64,000 nt of DNA from Gordionus sp. m RMFG-2023 (lineage: Eukaryota > Nematomorpha > Gordioida > Chordodea > Parachordodidae): NCBI RefSeq assembly GCF_954871325.1, contig NC_088776.1:24352508-24416507 (forward strand), given 5' to 3'. The notes under the pieces are model-generated. The model made no database searches. It was not told the origin of the DNA and saw only the letters and a program-made list of their open reading frames with translations. The translations under genes and the position numbers were made by a program. Positions 36,094-48,035 of this stretch are shown piece by piece (the first letter of the stretch is position 1; every line of letters begins with the position of its first letter).

Positions 36094-36252
36094 AATCACG
36101 GACAAAAATGTTCCTGCAAAAAAGATACTGACAAAAGTATTCCAAAACAAAAAGACACAGGCTAAAAATACCCCAATTTTATATTTTCCTAAATGCTAAA
36201 AATTGCATTCTTGTCCAATGTCATTTTGTTCAGGATATTCCTTTCCGTGATT
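36094..36252. mobile_element. 159-bp palindromic element with AATCACGGA ends
   Basis: The left end AATCACGGACAAAAATG continues TTCCTG, and the complement of the right end reads AATCACGGAAAGGAATA then TCCTG. The inverted repeat covers about 20 bases with a few mismatches. The inside holds repeated CAAAAATAC/CAAAAGTAT strings and no frame. The flanks show no evident target duplication. Superfamily unknown. Confidence 0.6.
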
Positions 36253-36259
36253 CCTGCTT

Positions 36260-38020
36260 ATAATTGCAATTGTACCTACAAATTTTGAATAGCCATTTGG
36301 TTTTATATTAGTAAATCAAAATACTTTTATTTAAACAATATTTGAAAAAATATGAGTCGATTTTTTTGAGTTCACTGGAGGTTTATATTGAGACCATAGA
36401 TATATTTGAAAATGTTTAATTTTGTAACCTCATGTATTTAAATTTATTTTGAAATTAAATGCTAGCTAGTTATATTTATATATTAGAGATAATAATGGCT
36501 AAAATTAGGAATTTTAATAAATCAGATGATTTTGTAACGTCTTTTCTTTTTTATTTTCTATGTTGCAAAGTTTATGTAGTTTAGTATACTCTACTCATTT
36601 TGTATCCTATTAAATTATTAATATAAATATATAATAATATGGTTAGCCATATTTTTCTCGAACATACATATAATATACTATATTAGTACATAATTTCTTA
36701 TAATTTTATTGTAATCATTCAAAAAAACTTTATTTTTAAGATAAGATGTAAATTTTATTTTAATTATAAAGCATTAATCATTTATATTTCTAATTTCTGC
36801 TTATATTGTTTGTTTCTTCGAAAAAGAAAATAAAATTTTGAAACAATATTTTTAAATGATATTTTTTTATACAATGGTATCTGTTATGTTGTTCACAATT
36901 TAAAAATTTTTTTTTGGTATAATTAAATATTTTTGTAATTTCTAATTTTATTTATAGAAAATTTTATATTCATTCTTCATTATCCTAATTAGTAATTAAT
37001 TATAAAGAGTCTGTAGTATAAAGTTATTTGGATTAGTTAATTTTAATTAGAGGGGCGTCGTTAATTATTGCTATAGAAAATATTAGAAATCAAATGTTAT
37101 GACACAGATAGAGAGTGAGACATATATTTTTGAATATAGTTTTGATTTGGAGCTACTAAGATGCACCATATTATAATGGTTATTTGAAGATGTTTTAGTG
37201 TAAAGAGTTTGAAAAAGAAATTAATCATTCGCCCTACAAAAATATCTATAATATGAACGCTTATTTGCGCTTTTCTTATCACTTATAAACCTTCCGTTGT
37301 TAATTTATGAGATTATCTTTTAATTAATAAGGTTGTCAAATTCTTTAAAAAATCAAGAATAATTAAACCCAATCATAAAGATTTTTCAAATAGGTATAAT
37401 ATCTTTTTGATTGGTTACTTATATACTAATCGTCTATGAAGACATCAATTGTAGGTCAAGTTATGTTTTTCTTCAAATTTACAACAATATTCCTTTAATG
37501 ATATGTTTCTAAGAATTTTATTTTATGATGGAGCTTTCTTTTTTGAATGAAATATTCTATTACCTTTTATTCAACCAAGTAGAAAGATGTTGTCTTGTAC
37601 CCTATCATTATAGAAATGAAAACACTAAACAGTTCTTTAGAACAAAAAATAATGAATATAACTCATGTAGATTATAAATTAAAAAATAGTTATTTAGATG
37701 GATAAATCTAAGTGAATCAGTTAATTAATAAATATCTATGAATCCTCAAGACCCTTAACCTCATTATAGTTGTTATATTTTTTTAAATTATACTACGTTT
37801 TAAGTAGTATTATTAACCATCCTTTTTTGAGAGTTTATCGAGATGAGTTTGTTTTAACATTTTTTTTAAGGGAAACTATGTGGATATTATTTTAAATAAA
37901 TCACTTCCACAATAAAAAAGATACATTAAAGGGTTATTAAATAAATTATTGGGAGGGCTCATAATCTTACTGCATTGTGCGCCACATTATCCTACAAATT
38001 TAATTTGATTAATAAAGAAC
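36260..38020. other. AT-rich stretch, nothing recognised
   Basis: No repeated motif or convincing frame. The minus frame 37097-37282 has no recognisable content. Confidence 0.4.
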
Positions 38021-38023
38021 ATT

Positions 38024-38149
38024 TTATAAATTAAAATTGCACATAATGAAGTTGGAGATAACAGCTAGGGTTTCTCCGTTAGGATATGGTTTAAAACGAA
38101 CCGTAACAGCTTGCTCTTTAGAATCGGCTCCATGGTTCTGTTTCTTCAT
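38024..38149 (-). other. 41-codon coding-like frame with ATG, unidentified
   Basis: On the minus strand ATG at 38149 opens MKKQNHGADSKEQAVTVRF, then KPYPNGETLAVISNFIM, ending in TAA at 38024. Codon use is much less AT-skewed than the flanking DNA, which makes it more interesting than the longer plus-strand frame 38037-38288 that overlaps it. It might be a short exon (N-terminal) or an element scrap. No domain recognised. Confidence 0.25.
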
Positions 38150-38667
38150 TGTAAACGGTATTCGGCTTGATCTTGACTATTATTTATACCCTTTTGATTA
38201 TATAAGATTCTCTTTTTATAATTATCAACAAAACTTAAATAATTCAACTAACTTCAATTCCTTGCGAATAATTATTTTCTTGGCATAACTTAGTTAGAAA
38301 TAAAAGAAATATATTAATAAGCAGGATAATACAATTTAAAATCATGTGTATATTGGCTCAATATGTAAAAATGGCTATCTAATGAAGAAATTCTATAATC
38401 TAATTTTATAAAGCTGCTCCTATTCTTATATTCTAAATATATTTATTATTACCAAAGGCGCATTGTCTTTTTGTATTTATTTTGTAGTTCTTAAAGGCTT
38501 AATTTTTTAATTAGGGCTTGCCCATAAAAATGACTTTAAAAAGTCGAAATTTTGTGTTTTGTTTACTAATAAATTTTTAGGAAACCTTTAAACTACACCA
38601 AAACATTTTAGATAACTTTGGGGGGTGCGGTGCTCTAAGGTAAATTCTCTAGAGGCGTCATTTTTAA

Positions 38668-39269
38668 TTGTAATCTGCCCGGAATTTTTCAAATCCCCGA
38701 TCCTGAACGATTTTTTTTTTTATTATACCGAAATTCACGATCTTAAATAAAAATTATTTATATGCCCAGACTGGCCTGAATTTATTTAAATATAGAAAAT
38801 TTAATATTTTTTTTAATTTAAAAAAATGTTTATGCCATAATAAAACTATTAAAATAACAGATCAAAAAAAATTATGTAATTTAAAAAAGACAAATATAAG
38901 AATTATATTTAAAAAAATATATATAAGAGGTGGGGAACAAAAAAAGTGAGATCTGAACTAAGTTTCGTCAGAACAAAGCGATTTGAGTTGATTGTAACAT
39001 TCTAAAAAGGGATCCATGATCACCATTTATTTGACAATTTTTTTTACACAATTAAAAAAAATGTAGAAATAACCATTGGATAAAGTGAAAATAAAAATAG
39101 TCTTGGTACTTTCTAATTTTTGACCTTAGAGCTGTAATAATCTGTATTTTGTAAAAAAATATATTCTACGAATAAAAAAATATTAGGCCTAACCCGAACC
39201 GAAATTATATTTTAAAAATAGGGCTGGTCCGGACTGAAGCCCGTTCGGGGCAGGATTTTCAGATCTCTA
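38668..39269. mobile_element. About 600-bp eroded member of the TAGAGATCTGCA/GCCCG family
   Basis: The right end, read as its complement, is TAGAGATCTGAAAATCC followed by GCCCCGAACGGGC and GTCCGGACCAGCCC. The left part starts TTGTAATCTGCCCGGAA with CCCCGATCC beyond. TGCCCAGACTGGCC and GCCTAACCCGAACCG lie inside. Right flank ATATGGTA has no match on the left, so the left terminus is eroded. Non-coding. Confidence 0.5.
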
Positions 39270-39469
39270 ATATGGTAGAAAATTTTATCTCTACAAGAAA
39301 GCATGAATTAATATACAATATACTTGGATTTATCTTCTATTTTCAATAATTATAAAATTAATACTTACAACAAATAATTCAGGTATCAGTTTATTATTTG
39401 AGCATTGCTCAAGATTTTTGTCGATTATTTGGATTGATTCATATTATCCTTATATATTTCCCATTGAAA

Positions 39470-39480
39470 GGGGGGGGGGG
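39470..39480. repeat. G11 homopolymer tract
   Basis: Eleven G residues followed by TGAGGGGTTAGAG. Confidence 0.95.
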
Positions 39481-40561
39481 TGAGGGGTTAGAGTGGTCGT
39501 AGATGGATGGTTAGTAATTCCGATTTTTATATCAACTAAACATTTCATATAAATGTCAATATTTTCAAATTAATGCATAATTTTTCAAAATTACTCCAAA
39601 TTTCACTATAAAAAAATTTAAACGTGTTTTTTTTAATTTCCGATTTATTTCTTTGGTGAACAAATTATTTTTTTACAGAAATTTTATTTTTATTGACCAA
39701 AGATTTATATGTCACTGATCAAACAATATTAACTAATTTTATATTTACATTTTATTATTTGCAGTAACAAAATAATAATTTAATAAAATTACTGTTTTGA
39801 AAAAGGTCACATGTGAATAAAAAATTTTGTATATATATAAAAAAATAAACTTGATCAAATAATATTGACTAGTAAAAATACTCAGTTAATTATTCGAGTT
39901 TTTTAAATTCTTTACGGTAATGACACTTCCCGCAAAATTTTTATAGTCGGCAAAAAAATCAAGAAATAACATAATATCTATTCTTTCTTGGATAATACTT
40001 TCTCAAATAATCAATCAATTGTTTTAAAAATGAATTTCTTATGACATTACTATTTTGCAACATTTTGCAAAAAATTAAATTGTTTGAATTAAAATTATTT
40101 TGCAGGTAAAGATTCGGGTTCAAGCAGACAGGCCAAGATATTTTTTTTATGAATTTACCAGACAAAAGCATATTTATTTTGTAAAAAATTTAATTGAAAA
40201 AAAAAACCAAATAAAATAATATCATTTAATGTTTTCTTGCCATTATTTTATAATAATTGATTCAATATTTAAATTAAGCCTATAAATTCCCTTCTTAAAT
40301 TTCCTTATTTAGTTCACCAAATGAAATATAAATGTGGTTATTATATATTTTTAAATCTTTATTTTTATTCGATTAGTTTAATTTACAATAAAATAACTGA
40401 ATTTTTGGTTTTTGGATCTTTGTCAATAAAGTAAATTTTTCAAACATTTTCAAGAACTTCTGTTGACTATTCGGATCAGTGCGTATATCACAATCCGATA
40501 ATTCGAATCCAGCAAGAACCATGTTTTTTTCTAAGGCCAACTAGGTGGTTCCGTCCTTGGA

Positions 40562-40571
40562 GGGGGGGGGG
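40562..40571. repeat. G10 homopolymer tract
   Basis: Ten G residues in a context CTTGGA(G)10TAATATA. Confidence 0.95.
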
Positions 40572-40748
40572 TAATATATAGTAGATTGTACCCAATCACG
40601 TGATTCGGTTAATATTATATTAAAAATTTATAAGTCTATTGCATTTTAATAAGGTCGTTGTTTAGCAAATAGGTAAATGTCGATCAACGTCATGATCATT
40701 ACTCGAAATTAAAAATATAATTATATCAGCTGAGGCTATACTATTAAA

Positions 40749-41108
40749 CTAATAAAGCTTATATATATAAAAATTATATAAACCATGATATAAAAGCATT
40801 AGAAAAACAAAACTATTTTTTAAAAAAAGAACATGTCCACCTAAAGAAGCGTGAATGCTTAGGAAGTTAGATCGACAAATTTTAAGGAAAATCTGCAGGC
40901 GAAAGTAGAATTCCTCGTTAGGGTCACCAGCAATTTTTTTACCGGGGAGTTTGATGAGATTAAGTGCCTCATTTATGAACATCCATAAGGTGTTAGTGAC
41001 TATGGTCAAGAAAACAGTGTTTGTTAGGCCAGTGTATTTTTCAAGTTTAATGATTTCTGCCTTTTTGATAGCAGAAAATGAGAGATTAGACTTTGCTACA
41101 AAGTCAAA
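40749..41108 (-). other. Open coding-like frame of 119 codons, unidentified
   Basis: The minus-strand frame is open from 41108 to TAG at 40749-40751, the longest convincing unassigned frame in the window, with no ATG at its upstream edge (an upstream stop sits at 41109-41111). Residues about 8-95 have balanced composition: SFSAIKKAEIIKLEKYTG, then FINEALNLIKLPGKKIAG, DPNEEFYFRLQIFLKICR and NFLSIHASLGGHVLFL. Then it decays into AT-rich hydrophobic sequence, as though past an exon or homology boundary. The overlapping plus frame 40951-41139 is a shadow. A fragment of a transposase or host exon is equally possible. Confidence 0.4.
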
Positions 41109-41449
41109 TTATCTTTATTATATACTTAATTATTTTTAAAAAAAAATCCGTTTTTTAAATCAATCTGGATTAAGGATTCTCTTTTAAAATTTACAATCAA
41201 ATTAAATTGCTATACTCCAAAAAAACTATCTTAGTTTCCTCAGATCTCAATGAGGGCCTTTTTTTGAATTCAAGTAGTTTTCATATATGTTTATATATTT
41301 TATTTTAATGTATATTTTAAATATCTTATTTTATGAATAGTTTGTTATTTCACAATAGGTAACGTAATATACATGCACTACCTTTGAGCCTAAAATTTAT
41401 AAAAATAATATGGGCCAAGTTCAGTCCTAAAAATAACACCCCACCCCTT

Positions 41450-41458
41450 CCCCCCCCC
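41450..41458. repeat. C9 homopolymer tract
   Basis: Nine C residues within CACCCCACCCCTTC(C)ACAAGG. The plus frame 41384-41566 passes through it and is considered a shadow. Confidence 0.9.
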
Positions 41459-41579
41459 ACAAGGATTAATATGAGTGAGGATATGATAGAAGTGATAAGA
41501 GGAATGCATCTCTTGACATTGAGTCTGCGTTATAACAACTTGTGGATAGTTAGTAGTTTAGAATAAAAACGCGTCCAAG

Positions 41580-43340
41580 CAAAAAATTATATTATAATCA
41601 CTGGTCATGGACTTTGCTATTGAAAAGAGTAGTTTTAAGAATTTGTAAAAGGTATTAAAATGAAAGAGGATATTTAGGTAAATTGATTTTGAAATGTTAA
41701 AAACCGATGGGAAGTAGTAATCAAATATAAGCAATTGATTAAATCTATCTTAGAAATATTGGATATTAATGTCACCGAAGTCTGTAACCTCGCTAAAGAT
41801 TCTTTAAAGGAATTTTAAAATAGTAAATGAAGTTTTCCGAAATGGATACTAAAGAAAATTTTGTCCTATGTGCTCTATGATTTAAAGGATAGATATTCTG
41901 CTGCATCTTCATTCGAATCTTGGGAGGATAGGGGATAATATAATTGTATAAAAATTTTTGATGCAATAATTTTCTAAAAATATCAAAAGAAAAACAATTT
42001 ATAATTTTTAGGTTAAATAAATTTTATTCAATTTATAAATCAAAACATTAAAAATTATATATATATAAATATGGGCATGCACCCAAATATAATTTTAGAA
42101 AATTTAAATATTGTTTATTTTACCTTACCACTTACTTTTCAACTTATATAATTTTTTAAATCTATTAATTTTATTATAAATGATTTAAGTATCTTCCCCT
42201 AAAAGTTGTTTCATTCGGAAGAGAGATTTTTTATTATTTTATAATATATGAGTTCTCGCCTACATTGTAGAACCTTTGGCACTAGCAGGAGTTCGGGCGA
42301 TTTGTATTCTTAATTAAATTTCATATTCCTTCTATTATTACTTATGTTAAATGCATTAGGTCAACTAAATATCATCTTGATGAATTATATTGTTTCAGTG
42401 GATTTTGATTAACAACCAAACGAAATATATGAATTTGAGTAAGATAAAACCCGCATGCAGTTTAAAACAAACAAATTAGATATCAGCTAATAAAGAACGA
42501 TTTATTAATCTAATTTTTTAATTTATGATAAATAATAATCAGTCCGTTAACCATAGATAATTCTGATTTCACTGACTGCAATAACCGCATCTAATACTGA
42601 TGTAATCATTTTTCAACTTTCCGAATATTTCACGATAACATCACTCCTCCATTTAAGATACTATCGTTTAACATATAATTAATTATTTGGGTGAGGAGGG
42701 TTACCAGAAGGAGGGATTGGCTACCAGCGTCATTGAGCTCAGACATATAGCTTCATGGGTGGTCTCAGAATTATTTCCAATAGAATAGAGAGAGTGCACT
42801 GAGATAAGATATAAATTTATAGCTATAAAAAGGAGCTATTTAAATAAATTCTAGTTATTAGATTCTTTGATTATAAAACTAACCTTTTCATCTACCAAAA
42901 TAATTTTTAGAAAAATATAATCATATTTTGGCAGACAAAATGCATCATTATCTACTTTTTAATCTATGGGTCTATACTGGGATATTATATATATTTTATT
43001 ATAATTTGAAAAATTTTCTGGTCCAAATATTTTGGATTTTTTATACACAATTTCTTAATTAATTTTCAATTTAAAGATATTTTTTTAGCAATAACAATCA
43101 TCATATTTATGTTCAATTTTTTAAAATTGTATCCGTTTTGTTAAAAATCATAATACATTTTTGTTGGTAATGCAAAACGAACATAGCTAATAAATAATTA
43201 AAGCTTACTAAACTGTCTAAAGAATTAATAATTTATTCTTAAAAAATTTATTATAATTTCCTTTATAATAATATAGGTCAAAAAATTTAATATCTAAAAT
43301 GCCAGCAATACCTATCTATTCGATTAGCTGACAAATCCAC
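41580..43340. other. AT-rich stretch, nothing recognised
   Basis: Only a G-rich patch at 42689-42735 (GGGTGAGGAGGG, GAAGGAGGGATTGG) stands out; it resembles the shoulder of the AGGCATAGCCAGG family but has no end sequence. Confidence 0.35.
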
Positions 43341-43349
43341 AGTGAATTA

Positions 43350-43357
43350 GTCTCATA
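43350..43357. repeat. Left 8-bp target-site duplication of the 43358-44118 element
   Basis: GTCTCATA, repeated exactly at 44119-44126. Confidence 0.85.
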
Positions 43358-44118
43358 CAGAGTTTCGAACCGAACCGCAAAATAGTAACGAGCCGTTATT
43401 ATTTTCTGAACCATAACCGTAACCGAACCGTTAAAGAAATATAAAAAGAGCGAACCGAACTGTTATAAATATTTAAATCGATACAGTTTTTGAAAATAAT
43501 TAATTTTAAATTTTTTCCCTAAATTGAAATTTTAATTTTACTTGAGGGCAATTTGAATTCGTGATTTCCTTTCAAATTAATTTTTTTTATACAATTAAAT
43601 CGCCCTTTATCTTCATATCAATCAATACCAAGTTTATTGTTTTTACTTAATATACTCAATTTAATAGAATTAATTCGATATAAAATAATTTTAAAATAGT
43701 AATCAGACAATTTTGGCTGAATTATAAAGTCTCTTCTTATATATATATTTATTATTTGGTTTTTATAGTGATTCCAATATTCATATAAATTTGTTTTTTT
43801 AAATTTTAAAATAATAAAAAATCTTACTATAAATCCTTAATTTAAATAAGTTAACTAACATTGCTTTAAATAATTTTAAAACTTTTATTTTATTTATGTT
43901 TTTTATATATAGATGGCCTTATACTGAGTTAAAAATAATAGCCAGTTTTACATTTTAGATGTTAAATTTAAAATTAAATTTATAAAATCCGGAACGAACC
44001 GTTATAAATTATAAAGAACGAACCGATATGAATTTCTTCAAAAAAAACCGGAATGGAACAAAATTTTTATAAAATTTTAAACTAAATACCGGAACAAACC
44101 GAATGATTCGAAACCCTG
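43358..44118. mobile_element. 761-bp non-autonomous hAT-like element with perfect 8-bp target duplication
   Basis: The left end is CAGAGTTTCGAA and the complement of the right end is CAGGGTTTCGAA, an 11/12 inverted repeat in the hAT form (T/C)A(A/G)NG. CCGAACCG-like motifs cluster in both ends (CGAACCGAACCGC, GAGCCGTTATT, AACCGTAACCGAACCG on the left; GGAACGAACCGTT, GAACGAACCG, CCGGAACAAACCG on the right), with a 400-bp AT-rich centre. No frame of note, so it depends on a transposase made elsewhere. The exact GTCTCATA on both sides fixes the borders. Confidence 0.9.
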
Positions 44119-44126
44119 GTCTCATA
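44119..44126. repeat. Right 8-bp target-site duplication of the 43358-44118 element
   Basis: Exact second copy of GTCTCATA. Confidence 0.85.
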
Positions 44127-44349
44127 CCTAAACAAATACGATAATTAAATATACCTTTTATGCCTATATGATAAAGTACATCACGTAAAGAACTGTAAAG
44201 TCTGTATACTCTTCACAAATCCGGACAACTTATAAAGCAAAATTTAAAATAAACCAACTAATCATTAGTAAAACCATGACTATTAGGTGATAGTCACCAA
44301 AAAATAATTTCATAATATAAAATATATGTTTAAATAATAATTTATACTA

Positions 44350-44800
44350 GACAGAATGGTTACGAAGAGTGCCTTGATATTAGGCTCTCTGGGACAAGGT
44401 ATACGATACGATGCAATTTCGTTATTTATTTTTTGGGGTACCTTCTTAGTCAAAATACATAGTTAGCGTCATTGGTTTAATGGGATCTAGATGACCTTTC
44501 TTGTCATCCCTTATGAGTTGCTTTTTTAAAATTCCCATCACATGAATTTTTATTTTGCTGATACGAACTTATATTAGTATGGAACTCCCATTCGGCAAAA
44601 TCAAACTGATAACTTAGGACTGCTTAATGTAATCCGTTTGATAGCACCAAAAGACACACATTGGCCAGGGTTTATATTTACAAAAAAAGATTGTGTATAT
44701 CACCGGCTCTTTGATTGATCCATTGTTCGTCAAGTTGTATTTTTCAGGATGTCCGTTTATCGACCGGTCATGGTGTGGCACTTGTTTCTTTACATAATAC
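44350..44800 (+). other. Coding-like stretches on the plus strand, unidentified
   Basis: Between 44362 and 44445 a plus frame reads SALILGSLGQGIRYDAI. Between about 44590 and 44720 another reads QTDNLGLLNVIRLIAPKD then THWPGFIFTKKDCVYHRLFD, which looks distinctly protein-like. The minus frame 44614-44802 over the same DNA is taken as a shadow. No family recognised. Adjacent to the 43358 element but outside its target duplication, so probably older sequence. Confidence 0.25.
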
Positions 44801-46296
44801 ATAAAGTATATACTATTACAAAACTAAAAAACGATTCTATTCTAACACAAACAGAAAAAAATGATAATTTTTATTTTATTTATAATACTCTCTAATATAA
44901 CGCTTCACCCGCTTCAAAAAATGACTTTAAAAAAAATGAATTGATAATAATAGTTTTGAAAAAAATATATATCTGTTTAATGTTCAAAAAAATATATATT
45001 AAATTGTCATAATATTCCACATAATTAATGTATAAAAAAAATGAATACTACTTATACCTTTATGAAAGGCAGCATTAAAAAAATTATAAAAACACGAATA
45101 AGCAAATTTACATAATTTTCATAAACCTTTTTTATTTTCCGAATTTTCTTCATCGAATTAATATACTATAATTTCGGTTAGGATTGGTGTCTTTTTAGTA
45201 TCTAATCTGTACCACATCAAAATTAAGTCCGAAATAATATTCGAAATGAAAACCTGGATAATATTAATAACTTGTGCATATAAAATTATTTTAAAAGAAT
45301 AAACAATAGCATAGCTCAAAATTTACTATATGTAATGAATTTTGTTTTGTACCAATTGCATTAAGATATTAATTACACATTGATTTGCTTATAATATAAG
45401 TTGTTTCTTTAAAATGCACTCGCTTACCATTTATTTTATATCAGATTGACTAAAAAAATAGTTCGTGGTAGTGTAGTCAGCATTTATCTAAGAAAGGGTG
45501 GAGGGGGGATCACGAAAAAAATTAGGGAGACCCGCCGCCAAATACTTTCTCCCGGCCTTTGATTGGGTTACCGATATAAAAAATTATGCTAATTTTCCTG
45601 TGGTTATTTTAATTTAGCTTCTTAAAATTTTTATAACAACTCCGTTAATGTTGTCCGAACAATTAGAGAGGGTCATGCTTAGTATTTGATATCTGTAGCG
45701 ACTTTTGAGCAGCTAAATATTTTAAAATTTTAAAGGTGGCCACCAGATTTAAAAAAAAATATTTTAGAATATTTTTTCGAATAATCTCTTTCCTAACCCT
45801 TCATATTATAATGTTACACATACATTAAACAAACTAGGTAATCAATATTGAAATAAAGTCTTAAGAAATTTTAATTGCAAGAAAGTTCATTTATTTATTA
45901 AAATCTATAAATTTTAGTAACATACCATAGAGTTTTCTTTATAAGTTTCGGAAGTGATATGTGTTTAATATTCTCTGTTTCTTTTCAATTAGGGCAAGTT
46001 ATACAAATCATACAAATAATTTTTCATTAAATAAATTAGTAGAAAATCAGTGAATGCAAATTAGAAAGTGTAAAAACGATAATCAGGTTGGTACGTATGG
46101 CGCTTTAGTGAATGTTTCAGAAGCAAAATGCTAAAGTGTTGTATAGAACAGTTTATTTGTCCAAATATTAGAAGATTTTTCCGGTTTTGGTTATCGTGGT
46201 TATTTGGCTTGATGTTCTGGTACAGGTAGCAAAAAGACGAATTGGTTCACATATTGTAGTTTTACGCATATAAAAAACATAATATTTTTCGACAAG

Positions 46297-46990
46297 AAGA
46301 AGAATGGTTTTAAGGATTTATTAATCATAGCAAAGGAGCTTGCTGATGAGTTTAACATAAGTTTGTGATAGCTGACTAGTAATAGCAAATTTTATTCAAG
46401 AGAACTAGAAAGCAGTTTTCCTGTGAAGTTGAACCTTTATAATCTTGAGGAAAGATATAATATTGAGTTTTTCAATGTATTACTTGACTAACTATGATAT
46501 CTTCATACAAACGTTTCCAACAGTTAAATATTTCAGGACAATTTGGCTTATTCATCTATATATCTATTTTGTCCTATGAACCTGAAGTTGATTCATGAAT
46601 TTATTGCATTAAACTAAATATTTTGCTTACAGACTTCATTGTAAGGAGAAATTGTAATTAAGATTTAAGGGTTAAACTAAAAACCCCTTAATTAACACTC
46701 CTAAAAAAATTCAAGATTTATCCATAGATTGGTAGCGTTTCCCAATATTGATTGCTTTAGATTTGTTACCAACAATTCCGATCATTGTAACTTCGAGAGA
46801 GCATAGTTAGCTTAAATTAATCAAGACCGATCTAAAGTTCTTTATGAATTATGACTCAAGATTAGTTTGTTACCTTTTCTCTATTCCAAAGAAAATGATA
46901 TCTTCTTTAGATTGCGAGATAACATATTTTACTCCCTTTTACAACCAAAAAGGCAAGGAAGATAAAATTTTATCTGCATTGTCTTCGTAA
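46297..46990 (+). pseudogene. Decayed hAT transposase, DUF4371/ZMYM-like lineage
   Basis: The plus-strand frame 46757-46990 reads LLPTIPIIVTSREHS, a stop, then LKLIKTDLKFFMNY, and ends after SSLDCEI and NQKGKE. It parallels the C-terminal hAT block of the large group annotated as DUF4371 or PKR-inhibitor-repressor-like proteins (pattern LPV..ASxERSFSKLKLIKTYLRSTM...RL...ALLSIE.E). Upstream, GFKDLLIIAKELADEFNIS (46300-46370) and FPVKLNLYNLEERYNIEFF (46420-46480) fit the middle of such a protein in another frame. Stops occur at 46372 (TGA TAG), 46489 and 46808, so it is dead. It differs clearly from the hAT copy at 19453. Minus frame 46200-46388 is a shadow. Confidence 0.55.
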
Positions 46991-47334
46991 ATAATTTTTG
47001 GTATAATTATCAATTTGATTGTAAATACATACCTCATGTCATTTAAATTTATAATGTATTTTGTAATTATGCTTATTTGTAAGATGGTCATTTATATGAT
47101 AACTTAATAGATATTAATAGTTTTCTTTATTATCAAAATATCGGGAAGATAGGCAACCGGATTTCAAATAGGCTACTTTAAATATTTTTACTCGGGCCGC
47201 CAAAAGTCTACAATTAAAATTTTAGAATATACGCCAATAAAGGAAAATAATTGTTAACAACAAAATTTTAAAATTAAAAAGAATCTGAAAACATTTATTA
47301 GGATTTTTTAAATCTATAGTAAGTATCTAGTTAG

Positions 47335-47935
47335 CACTTATATTTCGCTTATGGCTAATGCTTATTAATTTCTCAATCAGTTTTGCGAACCACAAAAAAC
47401 TGAGTAAAAACTACGATGTCATGCTTTAAGGGTGAAAGCCAATCCTTTGGAACTAATTCTTTATATAAAACCCTTAAATAGTGCTGAGTATATATTATTC
47501 TTTAATCTGTTTGATAAATTGTTTAAAGGAAAAAAAAATGTAAAATCAGAAAAAATTGCCAAAATTGGCATCCTGTCAGAATAGAGAATATAGAGATTCT
47601 AAATAACTGGTTTGCTTTAACATTTAGTGCCTTACTTGTTAATTCCTTATTCAATTTTGCCAATCAAATAAAGTAGCCAAATTGTAAGCCGAATAAAAAC
47701 TATGATATCACATCTTAAGTCTAAGGTCAACTAAACTTTTGGAAGTATTAACTCTGAAGCTTGTTACATAATTAGTGATTATTTAGTACATTTTAGTACT
47801 TCAACCCATTTGGTATATAGCTTAAAGATAAATGCATTATTGACAAATTAAAGTAAAATTGCCAGAAATAATATCATGCTAAAAGAAAAATTATAAAAGC
47901 TCTGAATATCTGGCTGTGCCAATATTTGCGATTCA
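47335..47935. repeat. Long-period tandem repeat, locus 1 (about two units of 270-300 bp)
   Basis: TTAATTTCTCAATCAGTTTTGCGAACC at about 47364 recurs as TTAATTCCTTATTCAATTTTGCCAATC at about 47639. GCATCCTGTCAGAATAGAG (about 47569) recurs as ATCATGCTAAAAGAAA (about 47873). Intervening landmarks (AAAAACTAYGATRTCA, then GGAAnTATTAACTCTGAAGC) come in the same order. The same unit forms locus 2 at 56870-57975. It lies 350 bp downstream of the hAT relic ending at 46990. Confidence 0.8.
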
Positions 47936-48035
47936 TAACAGGGACCCGGAACAAATAAATTTTTGCTTCTTTTTCCCGTCCGGCAAAAATGTTCCTTTGG
48001 ACGTTTCGGAACGTCCCGGAACGCGCTCCTAAAAA
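47936..48035. mobile_element. Possible element end with CGGAACG motifs
   Basis: CAGGGACCCGGAACAAATAA, TTCCCGTCCGGCAAAAATG and TTTCGGAACGTCCCGGAACG occur within 100 bases. CAGGGACCCGG at 47938 would suit a hAT-like left terminus. The right end is not seen. The minus frame 47848-48066 crosses this block and is not considered a gene. Confidence 0.35.

Noticed and set aside
44614-44802. Minus-strand open frame of 62 codons
   Set aside because: The plus strand reads more like protein over the same bases, so this is taken as a shadow.
46200-46388. Minus-strand open frame of 62 codons
   Set aside because: The opposite strand carries the hAT-like coding relic; the minus frame has no recognisable content.
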